Positions 52,396 through 61,197 of a DNA stretch of 64,000 nt are shown piece after piece. How positions within the stretch are numbered: the first letter of the stretch is position 1; every line of letters starts with the position of its first letter. Below the pieces are notes generated by a model. It was not told the DNA's origin and searched no databases. It saw only the letters and a program-made list of their open reading frames with translations. The DNA is taken from contig JBGOEJ010000012.1 in assembly GCA_041446545.1 (NCBI GenBank), forward strand, positions 1-64,000, given 5' to 3'. Origin of the DNA: Fervidibacter canadensis (GTDB lineage Bacteria; Armatimonadota; Fervidibacteria; Fervidibacterales; Fervidibacteraceae). The translations under genes and the position numbers were made by a program.

Positions 52396-54597
52396 TTAAG
52401 GGGAACTTTGCCCTCGGTCGCGGGGGCGAGGCGGGCGACCAGAAGAACGGGGCGGGTTTCCGAAACTCCTCGGAGGCGGTGCCGTCGGGCGAGGAGGGAG
52501 AGCAGGAGGCGGTCCCAGCAAAACTTTTCGGCTCAATGCAATCTTTCCGTCAGGTTCTACACCCAGCACTTTCACTTCCACCTCGTCGCCGACCTTCAAG
52601 ACATCGCTGACCGAGGAGATGCGTTCGTGGCTGATTTGGGAGATGTGCAACAAGCCTTCTTTGCCGGGCAGGATTTCCACCAAAGCGCCGAAAGGCAAGA
52701 TGCGTGTGACCCGTCCCTTGTAAACCTTGCCGACTTCTGGGTCGGCAGCATACAACCGAACCATCTCTGCCGCCCGCTCTGCCCGTTCCAAATCGGGGCA
52801 AGTGATGAACACCGTCCCATCGGGATGGATGTCAATGACGGCATCGGTCTCCTGTTGGATGTGCTTGATATGTTTGCCGCGCGGACCAATCACTTCGCCG
52901 ATTTTCTCCGTCGGGATGCGGATGGTGATGACACGGGGGGCGTGAGGGGAAAGTTCGGGGCGAGGCTTGTCAATGACTTCCGCCATCTTGTCCAAGATGA
53001 ACAACCGTGCCTCGCGGGCTTGAGCCAGTGCCCGTTCAATCAAGTCAAAGGAGAGCCCTTTCAATTTCAAGTCCAGTTGGATGGCAGTGATGCCCTCGCG
53101 GGTGCCAGCGATTTTGAAATCCATGTCGCCATGAGCGTCTTCCATGCCTTGAATGTCGGTCAGCAAGACGGCTTTGTCATCGCCCCCCACCAGCCCGATG
53201 GAGATGCCTGCGACGGGAGCAAGGATGGGAACGCCCGCATCCATCAGCGCCAAAGTGCTCCCACACACGGACGCCATTGAAGTGGAGCCGTTAGAACTGA
53301 GGACTTCGGAGACCAAGCGAATGGTGTAAGGGAAAGCGTCTTCGTCGGGGATGACGGCTTCCAAGGCTCGCTCTGCCAACGCTCCGTGCCCGATTTCTCT
53401 TCGGGAAGGACCGCGCAAAGGACGCACCTCGCCCGTAGAGTAAGGCGGGAAGTTGTATTGGTGCATGAAGCGCTTGGTCTCCTCTTCTTCCAAGATGGTC
53501 TCAACGAGCATCTCTTCGCTTGTCGCCCCTAAGGTCGCAATCGTCAACACCTGCGTTTCGCCTCTTTGGAAAAGCCCAGAACCGTGAGCGCGAGGGGAAA
53601 CGCCGACGGCGCAGGTGATAGGGCGAATTTCGTCAGGGAGACGACCATCGGGACGCATGCCTTCCTGTAAAATCATCGCCCGCACAATCTGATGGACGGC
53701 TTCCTCAAAGGATAGAGGCAAGAGGGGGCGCTTCTCTTCGGGCATCATTTCCGTCAATTCGGCGACGATTTGTTCCTTGAGGGCTTTGAGCCGTTCCTCA
53801 CGGTCTTCCTTTCGGGCTTGGGTCACTGCCTCACGGATGGCAGCGCCCCATCGCTCCCGCATCAAAGCGACTTGCTCAGGGTCGGGCAAAAGGGTCACAA
53901 AGGGCACTTTCTCTTTGCCGACTTTTTCCCGCAACTCCTCTTGCATCTCCAGCAAAGGTTGCAAGGCTTGGTGGGCTTTCACGATAGCATCCATCATTAG
54001 CCCTTCGGGCACCTGACGCGCTCCCGCTTCAATCATCACGACGGCTTCCTTCGTGCCGGCAACGACCAAGTTCAACTGGCTCGCTTCTAAGCGCTTGAAA
54101 GGGGGATTGACGACCAGTTCGCCATCCAACAATCCCATCCTGACGGCGGCGACAGGTCCATCAAAGGGAATGTCCGAGATTGTCAAGGCAGCACTCGCCC
54201 CGATCAAGCCCAACAAGTCCAGAGTGTTCTCGTAGTCAAAGGAGAGGGCAGTGACGATGACTTGGACATCGTTGAGCGCTCCTTTGGGGAAGAGAGGGCG
54301 GATGGAGCGGTCAATAAGCCGTGCCGTCAAAATCGCTTGGTCACTGGGGCGACCTTCCCGACGCAAAAAGCGATGCCCTGGGATGCGCCCCGCCGCATAC
54401 ATGCGCTCCTCAAAATCTACGACCAACGGGAAGAAGTCAATACCAGGGCGCACCTCGGGCGAACGAACGACGGTGACCAGCACCATGCTGTCGCCATAAC
54501 GGACGACGACGGCGGCATCGGCTTGGGGGGCTAAAACGCCCGTCTCTATGGAAAGGGTTCTGCCAGCAATTTCCCGTTCAACCGTGATGGCTCTCAT
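52396..54597 (-). CDS. pnp: Polyribonucleotide nucleotidyltransferase
   Basis: A 733-residue enzyme with two RNase PH domains (the second with GFHAHGSG-like SPRAHGSGLFQRGETQ), the DAHGDMDFKIAG metal site, a KH domain (IGEVIGPRGKHIKHIQ) and an S1 domain (GRVTRILPFGALVEILPGKE), then a short Pro/Arg tail. It degrades RNA from the 3' end with phosphate. It is downstream of rpsO, separated by an Uma2 remnant. GGAGG precedes the ATG. Confidence 0.98.
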   Translation of the reverse strand: MRAITVEREIAGRTLSIETGVLAPQADAAVVVRYGDSMVLVTVVRSPEVRPGIDFFPLVVDFEERMYAAGRIPGHRFLRREGRPSDQAILTARLIDRSIRPLFPKGALNDVQVIVTALSFDYENTLDLLGLIGASAALTISDIPFDGPVAAVRMGLLDGELVVNPPFKRLEASQLNLVVAGTKEAVVMIEAGARQVPEGLMMDAIVKAHQALQPLLEMQEELREKVGKEKVPFVTLLPDPEQVALMRERWGAAIREAVTQARKEDREERLKALKEQIVAELTEMMPEEKRPLLPLSFEEAVHQIVRAMILQEGMRPDGRLPDEIRPITCAVGVSPRAHGSGLFQRGETQVLTIATLGATSEEMLVETILEEEETKRFMHQYNFPPYSTGEVRPLRGPSRREIGHGALAERALEAVIPDEDAFPYTIRLVSEVLSSNGSTSMASVCGSTLALMDAGVPILAPVAGISIGLVGGDDKAVLLTDIQGMEDAHGDMDFKIAGTREGITAIQLDLKLKGLSFDLIERALAQAREARLFILDKMAEVIDKPRPELSPHAPRVITIRIPTEKIGEVIGPRGKHIKHIQQETDAVIDIHPDGTVFITCPDLERAERAAEMVRLYAADPEVGKVYKGRVTRILPFGALVEILPGKEGLLHISQISHERISSVSDVLKVGDEVEVKVLGVEPDGKIALSRKVLLGPPPALPPRPTAPPPRSFGNPPRSSGRPPRPRDRGQSSP

Positions 54598-54628
54598 CCT
54601 CCAAACGCCTCCGTTAGGTGATGTCGGC

Positions 54629-54993
54629 TTATCCTTCTTCGGGCTCAATACCTAACGCTCGCAAACGCTGGGCGAGCCGTTCCGCCCGTTGTCGTTCCCG
54701 CTCCGCCCTTTGGCGCTCCCGTTCCAATTGCTCTCGCATTTCCCTCAACTGCTCCCGCAATTCGCTGTAGGGCAGGATGCGCTCGCCTTCAAGGGTGTAA
54801 AGCACCAAATCCTTGCCCTCCAAGGTGAACCGAACTTTGCGGCGACGAAAACATTCGGGTCGTCGCGAAAGATGCCCGAAAGGGCATCGTAGATGGAAAC
54901 GATGTAACGGGCTTGGAGCGTGTTATCTGCCATCGGTTTCCCATCGCTTTCGGGATAGAGGATGGGCTTGACTTCCTTTTGGGCACTCATCAT
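54629..54993 (-). pseudogene. Uma2-family endonuclease remnant
   Basis: The first part (ATG at 54993 behind AAGGGAG) gives YPESDGKPMADNTLQARYIV and DDPNVFVAAKFG, the N-terminus of Uma2/DUF820 proteins. The second part, in another frame, gives an Uma2 C-terminus: LEGERILPYSELREQ and a coiled-coil tail ending RLRALGIEPEEG. The catalytic middle of about 100 residues is missing, so an internal deletion fused the ends out of frame near 54830. It lies in the rpsO-pnp operon. Confidence 0.7.
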
Positions 54994-55027
54994 GTCATCT
55001 CCCTTTCCGCCTTCGGATAGGACAGGT

Positions 55028-55387
55028 TCAATTGGCGGCAATTTCCTGAGTTTGTTGGGCTTGCTGCTCTTGTTGTGCTTGCTCGGCAGCCCGAGCGGCT
55101 GCCCGCAAAGCGCCAAAGATGTCGCGGATGCCCAGCGCTTCAATGACTTCCTTGTAGCGGTTCAGGTTGACACGCGCCAAATAGCGCAACAGGCGGCGGC
55201 GTTTCCCGTGCAGCAACAACAAACCTCGTCGGGAGTGCTTGTCCTTTTTGTGCACCCGCAGGTGCTCCGCTAAGCGGTTGATGCGTTCGGTCAAAAGGGC
55301 GATTTGCACTTCGGGCGAACCCGTGTCATCGGGTGTCCGTTGCCATCGGCGGATGATTTCCTGCTTGCGGTCCTTCTCCAAAGCCAT
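55028..55387 (-). CDS. rpsO: 30S ribosomal protein S15
   Basis: A 119-residue protein: TGSPEVQIALLTERINRLAEHL and HKKDKHSRRGLLLLHGKRRRLLRYL are highly conserved S15 sequence. It binds 16S rRNA early in assembly. The C-terminus is extended by about 30 residues, mostly Ala, Gln and Glu, beyond the usual 88. It heads the rpsO-pnp transcript. Confidence 0.98.
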   Translation of the reverse strand: MALEKDRKQEIIRRWQRTPDDTGSPEVQIALLTERINRLAEHLRVHKKDKHSRRGLLLLHGKRRRLLRYLARVNLNRYKEVIEALGIRDIFGALRAAARAAEQAQQEQQAQQTQEIAAN

Positions 55388-55455
55388 CGTCGGCGCTCAC
55401 CTCATGCTCCGTTGTTATTGGGATAGGGCAAGAAAAAGTTTGACACGAAGTCTTG

Positions 55456-56904
55456 TTAGCGGCGCAGGGGCGTTCGGGCGAGTTTGCGCAACTCCCGCTC
55501 CACGATTTCGTGCACCTCCGCCCATTCCTCACGGGCGCGACGGTATTCCGCCGCCGCTAAGTTGATTTGCTCGTCCACTTGCTCCCGATAGGCTTCCAGA
55601 GCGAGGAAAGCGACAGCGGCGAACTCAGGGTCAATCATCCCGTTGCGAGCCAACTCTAAGTAGCGGTAAAAGTTGGCGGCACCTCCAGCGGCTGCTGCTC
55701 CGGGGGCGCCTGGCGCTCCCATGGCGCCTGGCATCCCTGGGGCACCTGCCATTTCAGGCATTGGCGCTCCTCCTGCCACTTCGGGTCCCATCATGGCGGG
55801 CGGCGCTCCTGGGGCGCCAGCGCCTGGCGCCATCATGCCCGGCGGTCCCATCCTTGGCGGTCCGCCCATCATCGGTGCGCCCGGCATTCCGGGTGCGCCT
55901 GGCATCCCTGGAGCGCCTGGGGCTGAGACGGTTGCCCCTCCGACTAACTGCGCCCCCAAAGATTGCAGGCGTTGTAACAAGGTCGTGCGCACCTCAGGAA
56001 ACCAATTCAGCACCTCCGAAAGGGTTTCTCGTCGGCGGGTCAAGCCCAACCGAAGGAGGCGCTGCGGGAGAGGTTCGCCAGGCAAAGGCGCAAAGACAGG
56101 GTTCATCTCCCCCGCTATCAACGGCGAGGGAGAGCCCCGCAAAACCAACTGGGAGAAGCGATCCAAAGACAATCGTGCCCGACTTGCCGATGGGAGTAAC
56201 GCTCGCTGCAAGGTTTCAATCCGCCATCGGATTTCCCGCCACGCACTTAAGTTTGCTGCCGCTTGAACGACGCGCTGTTCGGCTTGTTGCAGGGAAGGGC
56301 GCAAAGCCGCCACCGAAATCGTCCGCATCCCCAACTCTTTTGCCGCTTCCGGGCTCACCGGGCGCACAAGGGAAACCGTCGCCCGCCGCACCCTTGGCAC
56401 TGCCCGCAGGGACAAAGGCATCCCCCGTCGCTCCCGTTGAGCAGGCGCCACCTTACGCAAAGGTGGCTTAAAGGTGGGCAAAGCCTTCTGCCACGCCACA
56501 AAATCAATGTGACAATGGGCTTCCGGCACCAATTGCGCCAACCCTTCCGCCAACAATCGCCGATTGATGCTGCGCCATTGCCCTCGTTCCGTGTAAAACA
56601 CCTCTGCCCGCACATTGCCTGCATCGTCTTTAGGCGTCTTCGGGCAAACCTCTACCCGCACCAATTTGCCTTCCGCCCACTGCTTGACCAACGCCATCGC
56701 TTTGTCAAATGCCGGCGTGTTTTCAGTCACTTGAACCCCGATGAGGCGAACGGTGCCAACCCCTTCCACTTGTAGCAGCGTCGGGCTTTGCACACTCGTG
56801 CAAACATAGACACCTGACGAGGGCTCAGCGGCTTTTTGCCCCAATGCCAGCAAAGTCAATCCCACCAACCCACCGACCATGCACCAAAGCAGCCACCGTG
56901 TCAT
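55456..56904 (-). CDS. Exported TNase-like protein with collagen-like repeats
   Basis: A 482-residue protein with a signal peptide, then a staphylococcal-nuclease-like domain (VQSPTLLQVEGVGTVRLIGV, KALALV-type helix, VEVCPKTPKDDAGNVRAEVF). Catalytic Arg and Asp residues are only partly recognisable, so nuclease activity is uncertain. A low-complexity tract of Gly-Ala-Pro, Gly-Met-Pro and Met-Gly repeats (about 340-425) precedes a helical C-terminal domain. AAGGAGG precedes the ATG. It follows nuoN on the same strand. Confidence 0.7.
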   Translation of the reverse strand: MTRWLLWCMVGGLVGLTLLALGQKAAEPSSGVYVCTSVQSPTLLQVEGVGTVRLIGVQVTENTPAFDKAMALVKQWAEGKLVRVEVCPKTPKDDAGNVRAEVFYTERGQWRSINRRLLAEGLAQLVPEAHCHIDFVAWQKALPTFKPPLRKVAPAQRERRGMPLSLRAVPRVRRATVSLVRPVSPEAAKELGMRTISVAALRPSLQQAEQRVVQAAANLSAWREIRWRIETLQRALLPSASRARLSLDRFSQLVLRGSPSPLIAGEMNPVFAPLPGEPLPQRLLRLGLTRRRETLSEVLNWFPEVRTTLLQRLQSLGAQLVGGATVSAPGAPGMPGAPGMPGAPMMGGPPRMGPPGMMAPGAGAPGAPPAMMGPEVAGGAPMPEMAGAPGMPGAMGAPGAPGAAAAGGAANFYRYLELARNGMIDPEFAAVAFLALEAYREQVDEQINLAAAEYRRAREEWAEVHEIVERELRKLARTPLRR

Positions 56905-56965
56905 CACTGCTCGCCTCCTTCCTGACGGCTGCAAAGATTGTAGGGTAACAAGGCGATGTCGTCAA

Positions 56966-58423
56966 TCAAGGCACCAAGGCGACTGACAAGCCCATCCGCC
57001 AGATACCAGTGGGCATAACCCCCAACAGCAATACTGCCAAGGCGCAAACCACAACGGCGCTGACACTCAACCGATGCCAGCGCACCGAACGAGTTTGTTC
57101 CGTCGGTGGCTGCCCAAACATCGTCATCACGACCCGCAAGTAGTAAAATGCCGAGACGACGCTGTTGAGGACGGCAACAATGACCAACCAGAGGTAGCCG
57201 CTCTCCAAGGCTGCCTTGAAGACGGCGAACTTCGCCCAGAAGCCAGCGGTGAAGGGAATGCCCGTCAGCCCTGCCATGAAAATCACCATCGCCCAACCCA
57301 AGGCAGGATGGCGATGGGCTAAGCCCACTACCTCCTCCAGCGTCGCAGGAGCCCCGTCTGCCCGTTCTAACAACTGCAACAAGGCGAACGCCCCGACCGT
57401 CATCAAGGTGTAGGCGAAACCGTAGACGATTAACCCACTTGCCCCTGCCTCGTTCAAAGCCAACACACCCAAAACCATGTAGCCAGCGTGGGCGACCGAC
57501 GAATACGCCAGCATCCGCTTCAAGTTGTGTTGAGGAAGCGCCGCTAAGTTGCCGACGGTCATCGTCAAAGCGGCGATAACGGCTAAGGCTGTCGCCCACA
57601 TGGACTTGATAGGCTCAGTGCCAAAGCCCAATAGCAAAATCCGCAGCATCGCCCCAACGGCTGCCACTTTAGGCACCGTCGCCATAAAGGCGGCGACGGG
57701 CGTTAAAGCACCGTCGTAGGCATCGGGCGCCCACTGGTGAAAAGGCACTAAGGCAATCTTGAAGGCTAAACCGACCAACAAAAGTCCCAACCCGATTGCC
57801 AGCAAAGTCGGTTGCTGAATCACCATCATCCGCAAGGTCATCAAGTTCGTCGTCCCTGTTGCCCCATAAACAAAAGCGATGCCGTAAACGAGGAACGCCG
57901 ACGCCATCGCCCCCAAAAGCAAATACTTCAGTGCCGCCTCCGTCGGGTGGAGGCGATCGGACGCATAACCTGTCAAGACATATTGCGCCAACGAAAGCGT
58001 TTCTATCGCCAAGAAGACGATGACCAAATCCGTTGCGCTGACGAGCAACATCCCACCGACACATGCCAATAACAGCAGGACGCAAAACTCGCTGACACGC
58101 CGCAGTCGCCCTTGTTCCCGCAGGTCATCCCAAGCCATTCCCAGCGTCAGCAATGCCCCCAGGACAAAGAGCAAGTGAAAAGCGAGGGCGAAGTTATCCA
58201 GCCGCAACATCATCGCCCCATCTAACACTACCTCGCTGCCTTTCCCAAAGGTGAGGAGCGTCACTGCCGCCGCAAGGAGTAACCCCACCAGCGTGGAACT
58301 GACAGCGCTCTCACGGGAATAACCCTTGGACAAAGCGGCGATAAGCAACACCCAAAGGGAAGTAATCACCAGCACCGCCTCCGTGCGGGTGGCGTTCAGT
58401 AGCGTCTCCCACCATCCGTCCAT
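56966..58423 (-). CDS. nuoN: NADH-quinone oxidoreductase subunit N
   Basis: A 485-residue antiporter-like subunit with about 14 membrane spans. FLAIETLSLAQYVLTGY holds the conserved Glu of helix 5; LVGLAFKIALVPFHQWAPDAYDGA holds the broken-helix Lys and the WAPD motif. It pumps protons in complex I. AGGAGG precedes the ATG. The rest of the nuo operon is not in the window (it should lie elsewhere, since the upstream gene is divergent), so this subunit is detached. Confidence 0.94.
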   Translation of the reverse strand: MDGWWETLLNATRTEAVLVITSLWVLLIAALSKGYSRESAVSSTLVGLLLAAAVTLLTFGKGSEVVLDGAMMLRLDNFALAFHLLFVLGALLTLGMAWDDLREQGRLRRVSEFCVLLLLACVGGMLLVSATDLVIVFLAIETLSLAQYVLTGYASDRLHPTEAALKYLLLGAMASAFLVYGIAFVYGATGTTNLMTLRMMVIQQPTLLAIGLGLLLVGLAFKIALVPFHQWAPDAYDGALTPVAAFMATVPKVAAVGAMLRILLLGFGTEPIKSMWATALAVIAALTMTVGNLAALPQHNLKRMLAYSSVAHAGYMVLGVLALNEAGASGLIVYGFAYTLMTVGAFALLQLLERADGAPATLEEVVGLAHRHPALGWAMVIFMAGLTGIPFTAGFWAKFAVFKAALESGYLWLVIVAVLNSVVSAFYYLRVVMTMFGQPPTEQTRSVRWHRLSVSAVVVCALAVLLLGVMPTGIWRMGLSVALVP

Positions 58424-58561
58424 TCAAGCCAAACCTCCTCACGCCCTTCAATGAGTCGGCAAATGTTTGACAGCGAAGGGTGCGAAGGCACAAGCGGTCA
58501 CACGCCGATAAAGGCATAACGCACCCCTATCCCCCTGTCAACGGAAGGTAGGTTTTGCGTC

Positions 58562-58576
58562 GTGGCTGATAGCCAC
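58562..58576 (-). repeat. REP-like palindrome between divergent genes
   Basis: GTGGCTGATAGCCAC (GTGGCTATCAGCCAC followed by GACG on the minus strand). It lies between nuoN and the ceramidase-like gene, so this copy is not placed as a terminator. Confidence 0.6.
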
Positions 58577-58647
58577 CTATCCGTTGCGACAAACTTTCAA
58601 CTGCCGCAGTTTCAGCACCTTCCCTCCGACAAGGAGGTAAAAGGGCG

Positions 58648-59979
58648 ATGGCTTGGAAAGTGGGAGTTGCCGAGGTGGACATCACCCCACCCATTGGCGT
58701 TTGGCTGACGGGCTACGCCGCAAGAACCCACCCCTGCACCCACATCCACGACCCCTTGCTCGCTCAAGCCCTTGTCTTGGAAAACGCCGAGGGCAAACGA
58801 GCCGCTGTCGTCAGCGTTGACCTCATCGCCCTCACCAACGAACAAGTCACTCAAATCCGTCGTCTCGTTCGGCAGTGGACAGGCATTCCGCCCCAACGCT
58901 TGCTCCTCAACTGCTCCCACACCCACTCCGCTCCCGCCATCGGCGAATTGACAGCACCTTGGATGGGCATCCCCGACAGCACCTACTTGGATATCGCTGT
59001 CCGCAAAATTGCAAGCGTTGTCAAGATGGCTTCCGAAAGCCTAAGGGAAGTGCGCCTTCTTTGCGGCGCTTCGGAATGTCGCATCGGCATCAACCGCCGT
59101 CAGAAAACGCCCCAAGGCATCACCCTCGGTCAAAACCCTCAAGGTGTCACCGACCCCCAAGTGGATGTCCTTGCTTTTGCCACTTCCGACGGTGAATGGA
59201 AGGCAGTGCTCTTTGCCTACGCCTGTCATCCTGTCGTCTTGGGTGACAGCAATTACGCCGTCTCCGCCGACTATGTTGGATATGCCCGCAAATTTTTGCG
59301 GCAAACCCTGAGCGCACCCGCCTTGTTTTTGCAAGGATGCGCAGGCAACATCAACCCACGCGAGCGCGGCACTTTCGCCATCGCTGAAAAGTTGGGTAGA
59401 GAGTTGGCAGGGAGCGTCCTCATCGCTTTGGGGAGTGCTGCGCCGATAGAGGATGACCGCCTTGATGGCGCCACTGCCATCATCAAATTGCCCTTGCAAC
59501 CGCCCCCCGATGCCCATACCCTCCGCCGATGGCGTCAAGAGCATCTTACCCGTGCCCGCGAAGCCGAAAAGGCAGGGCGAATGGGAGAAGCCCGTTGGCG
59601 CCGCTGCGAAGCCGAATGGGCAGCAAAAGTGTTGAAAGCGATGCGCGCAAAAACACTGCCCACCCACGAACCCATCGCCTTGCAAGTTTTGCGCCTCGGT
59701 GATGTCGCTTTTGCAGCGATAGCCAGCGAAACCTTCGCCGAAATCGGATTGACTTTGCGCCAACAATCTTCTTTCGCCACCACCATCCCCTTGGGCTACA
59801 CTAATGGCTGCATCGGCTACCTTCCGACCGCAGCGGCTTACGAGGAAGGCGGCTACGAAGTGGCGACTGCCTTCAAGTTTTATGGGCGCTTGTTGATGCA
59901 CGCCCCTGAAAGCGAACGGTTGGTCACTGACTGGCTTTTACGGCAACTAAGGCGATGGAAAGGGGGAGAAGGGCATTGA
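58648..59979 (+). CDS. Neutral/alkaline ceramidase-like hydrolase
   Basis: A 443-residue protein of the neutral ceramidase N-terminal family: VGVAEVDITPPIGVWLTGYA, CSHTHSAPA (zinc histidines), FAYACHPVVLG and FLQGCAGNINPR. Short bacterial members lack the C-terminal Ig domain and are widespread in Planctomycetota-like genomes; their true substrate is mostly unknown and need not be ceramide. No signal peptide is evident. The AAGGAGG site precedes the ATG, and the stop overlaps the start of the dehydrogenase gene. Confidence 0.85.
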   Translation: MAWKVGVAEVDITPPIGVWLTGYAARTHPCTHIHDPLLAQALVLENAEGKRAAVVSVDLIALTNEQVTQIRRLVRQWTGIPPQRLLLNCSHTHSAPAIGELTAPWMGIPDSTYLDIAVRKIASVVKMASESLREVRLLCGASECRIGINRRQKTPQGITLGQNPQGVTDPQVDVLAFATSDGEWKAVLFAYACHPVVLGDSNYAVSADYVGYARKFLRQTLSAPALFLQGCAGNINPRERGTFAIAEKLGRELAGSVLIALGSAAPIEDDRLDGATAIIKLPLQPPPDAHTLRRWRQEHLTRAREAEKAGRMGEARWRRCEAEWAAKVLKAMRAKTLPTHEPIALQVLRLGDVAFAAIASETFAEIGLTLRQQSSFATTIPLGYTNGCIGYLPTAAAYEEGGYEVATAFKFYGRLLMHAPESERLVTDWLLRQLRRWKGGEGH

Positions 59980-61046
59980 ACCATCCCATCGGCATCGGCA
60001 TCATCGGCGCAGGCGGCATCGCCCCGACCCACGCCAAACTTTATGCCGAGTTCCGTGATTTGGCGGAAGTCGTCGCTGTCTGCGATGTCGTCCTTGAACG
60101 CGCTGAGCAACTGGCGGAGCGCTGCCGCACGGAGTTGGGTTTTCCCGAAGTCAAGGTGTATCGCCACCATGAAGAGTTGCTCACCGACGAACGCGTCCAA
60201 GCCGTCTCCATTTGCACCCCGCCTTTTGCCCACCCTGAGCCGATGATTGCCGCCGCCAAAGCAGGCAAGCATGTCTTTTGTGAAGGTCCGATGGCGGGCA
60301 CGCTGAAAGAATGCGATGCGATGTTGCAAGCCGCCAAAGAAGCGGGCATCGTCTTCACCGTCCAGTATGGACACACCCGCTTCACCCGCTCCGCTTTCAT
60401 GGCGAAACGAGCATTGGAGTTAGGGATGTTGGGCAAAATTTTTCTGGCACAAGTGACGGTCAACTGGTATCGGACGCAGGCTTACTTTGACAGCGCCGCT
60501 TGGCGTGGGACTTGGTGGGGCGAACGGGGCGGCGCTTTGTTCCATCATGGTCGCTACGCTGTTGACCTCTTTCTTTGGCTGATGGGCGAAGGGGATGAAG
60601 TGGTCGCCTTCACCGACACCCTTGTCCACGCCATTGAAATTGAAGACACCGCCATTGCCCTCGTGCGTTTTCGCAACGGCGCTTTAGGTCAACTCCTCGC
60701 CACGACCGCCGCTCATCCCCATCCGCACCTGCCCGAACAGCGCCTCGTCCTCTGGGGCAGCGAAGCGACCATGACCGTCCTTCCCGATTTCGCCATCGGG
60801 ACTGCCGACAAAGAATTGGCGCAACGGTTGACAGAAACCCTCCAGCACGAAGTGCCTCCGCTGCCCAAAGAAGGGATGGCGGGACAATTGCGGGACTTTT
60901 TGCTGGCTATCGTGGAAGGGCGTCAACCTTTCATCACCGCCGAAAGCACCCGCCCGCAGGTGGAACTTGCCCGCGCCGCCTACAAATCTGCTTCCTTACG
61001 CCTCCCCGTCCGCTTGCCCCTCTCCCCCATTGACCCGTTTTATTGA
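59976..61046 (+). CDS. Gfo/Idh/MocA-family oxidoreductase
   Basis: A 356-residue protein with the nucleotide-binding GIGIIGAGGIAPTHAKLYAE, DVVLERAEQLAERC, the catalytic-site EGPMAGTLKECDAM (usually EKP; here EGP, so the usual catalytic lysine is replaced by Gly) and the C-terminal alpha/beta domain. It should act with NAD(P) on a sugar or inositol. TTG at 59976 is used: it follows GGGGGAGAAGGG and overlaps the upstream stop (TTGA), a sign of tight coupling. Confidence 0.88.
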   Translation: MNHPIGIGIIGAGGIAPTHAKLYAEFRDLAEVVAVCDVVLERAEQLAERCRTELGFPEVKVYRHHEELLTDERVQAVSICTPPFAHPEPMIAAAKAGKHVFCEGPMAGTLKECDAMLQAAKEAGIVFTVQYGHTRFTRSAFMAKRALELGMLGKIFLAQVTVNWYRTQAYFDSAAWRGTWWGERGGALFHHGRYAVDLFLWLMGEGDEVVAFTDTLVHAIEIEDTAIALVRFRNGALGQLLATTAAHPHPHLPEQRLVLWGSEATMTVLPDFAIGTADKELAQRLTETLQHEVPPLPKEGMAGQLRDFLLAIVEGRQPFITAESTRPQVELARAAYKSASLRLPVRLPLSPIDPFY

Positions 61047-61197
61047 TGTGAGGCAGCAACCCAACAACTTGGCGACAAGGTCATTGATTTGCGAAAGTTC
61101 GTTTGCCAGTTAGCACTTCCTCGCCCGCTCCATCCCCAAATTGCGCCACCTTTCCGACGGCATTTGAATGGCGAGGCGGTTACTAACCTCAAATTGC

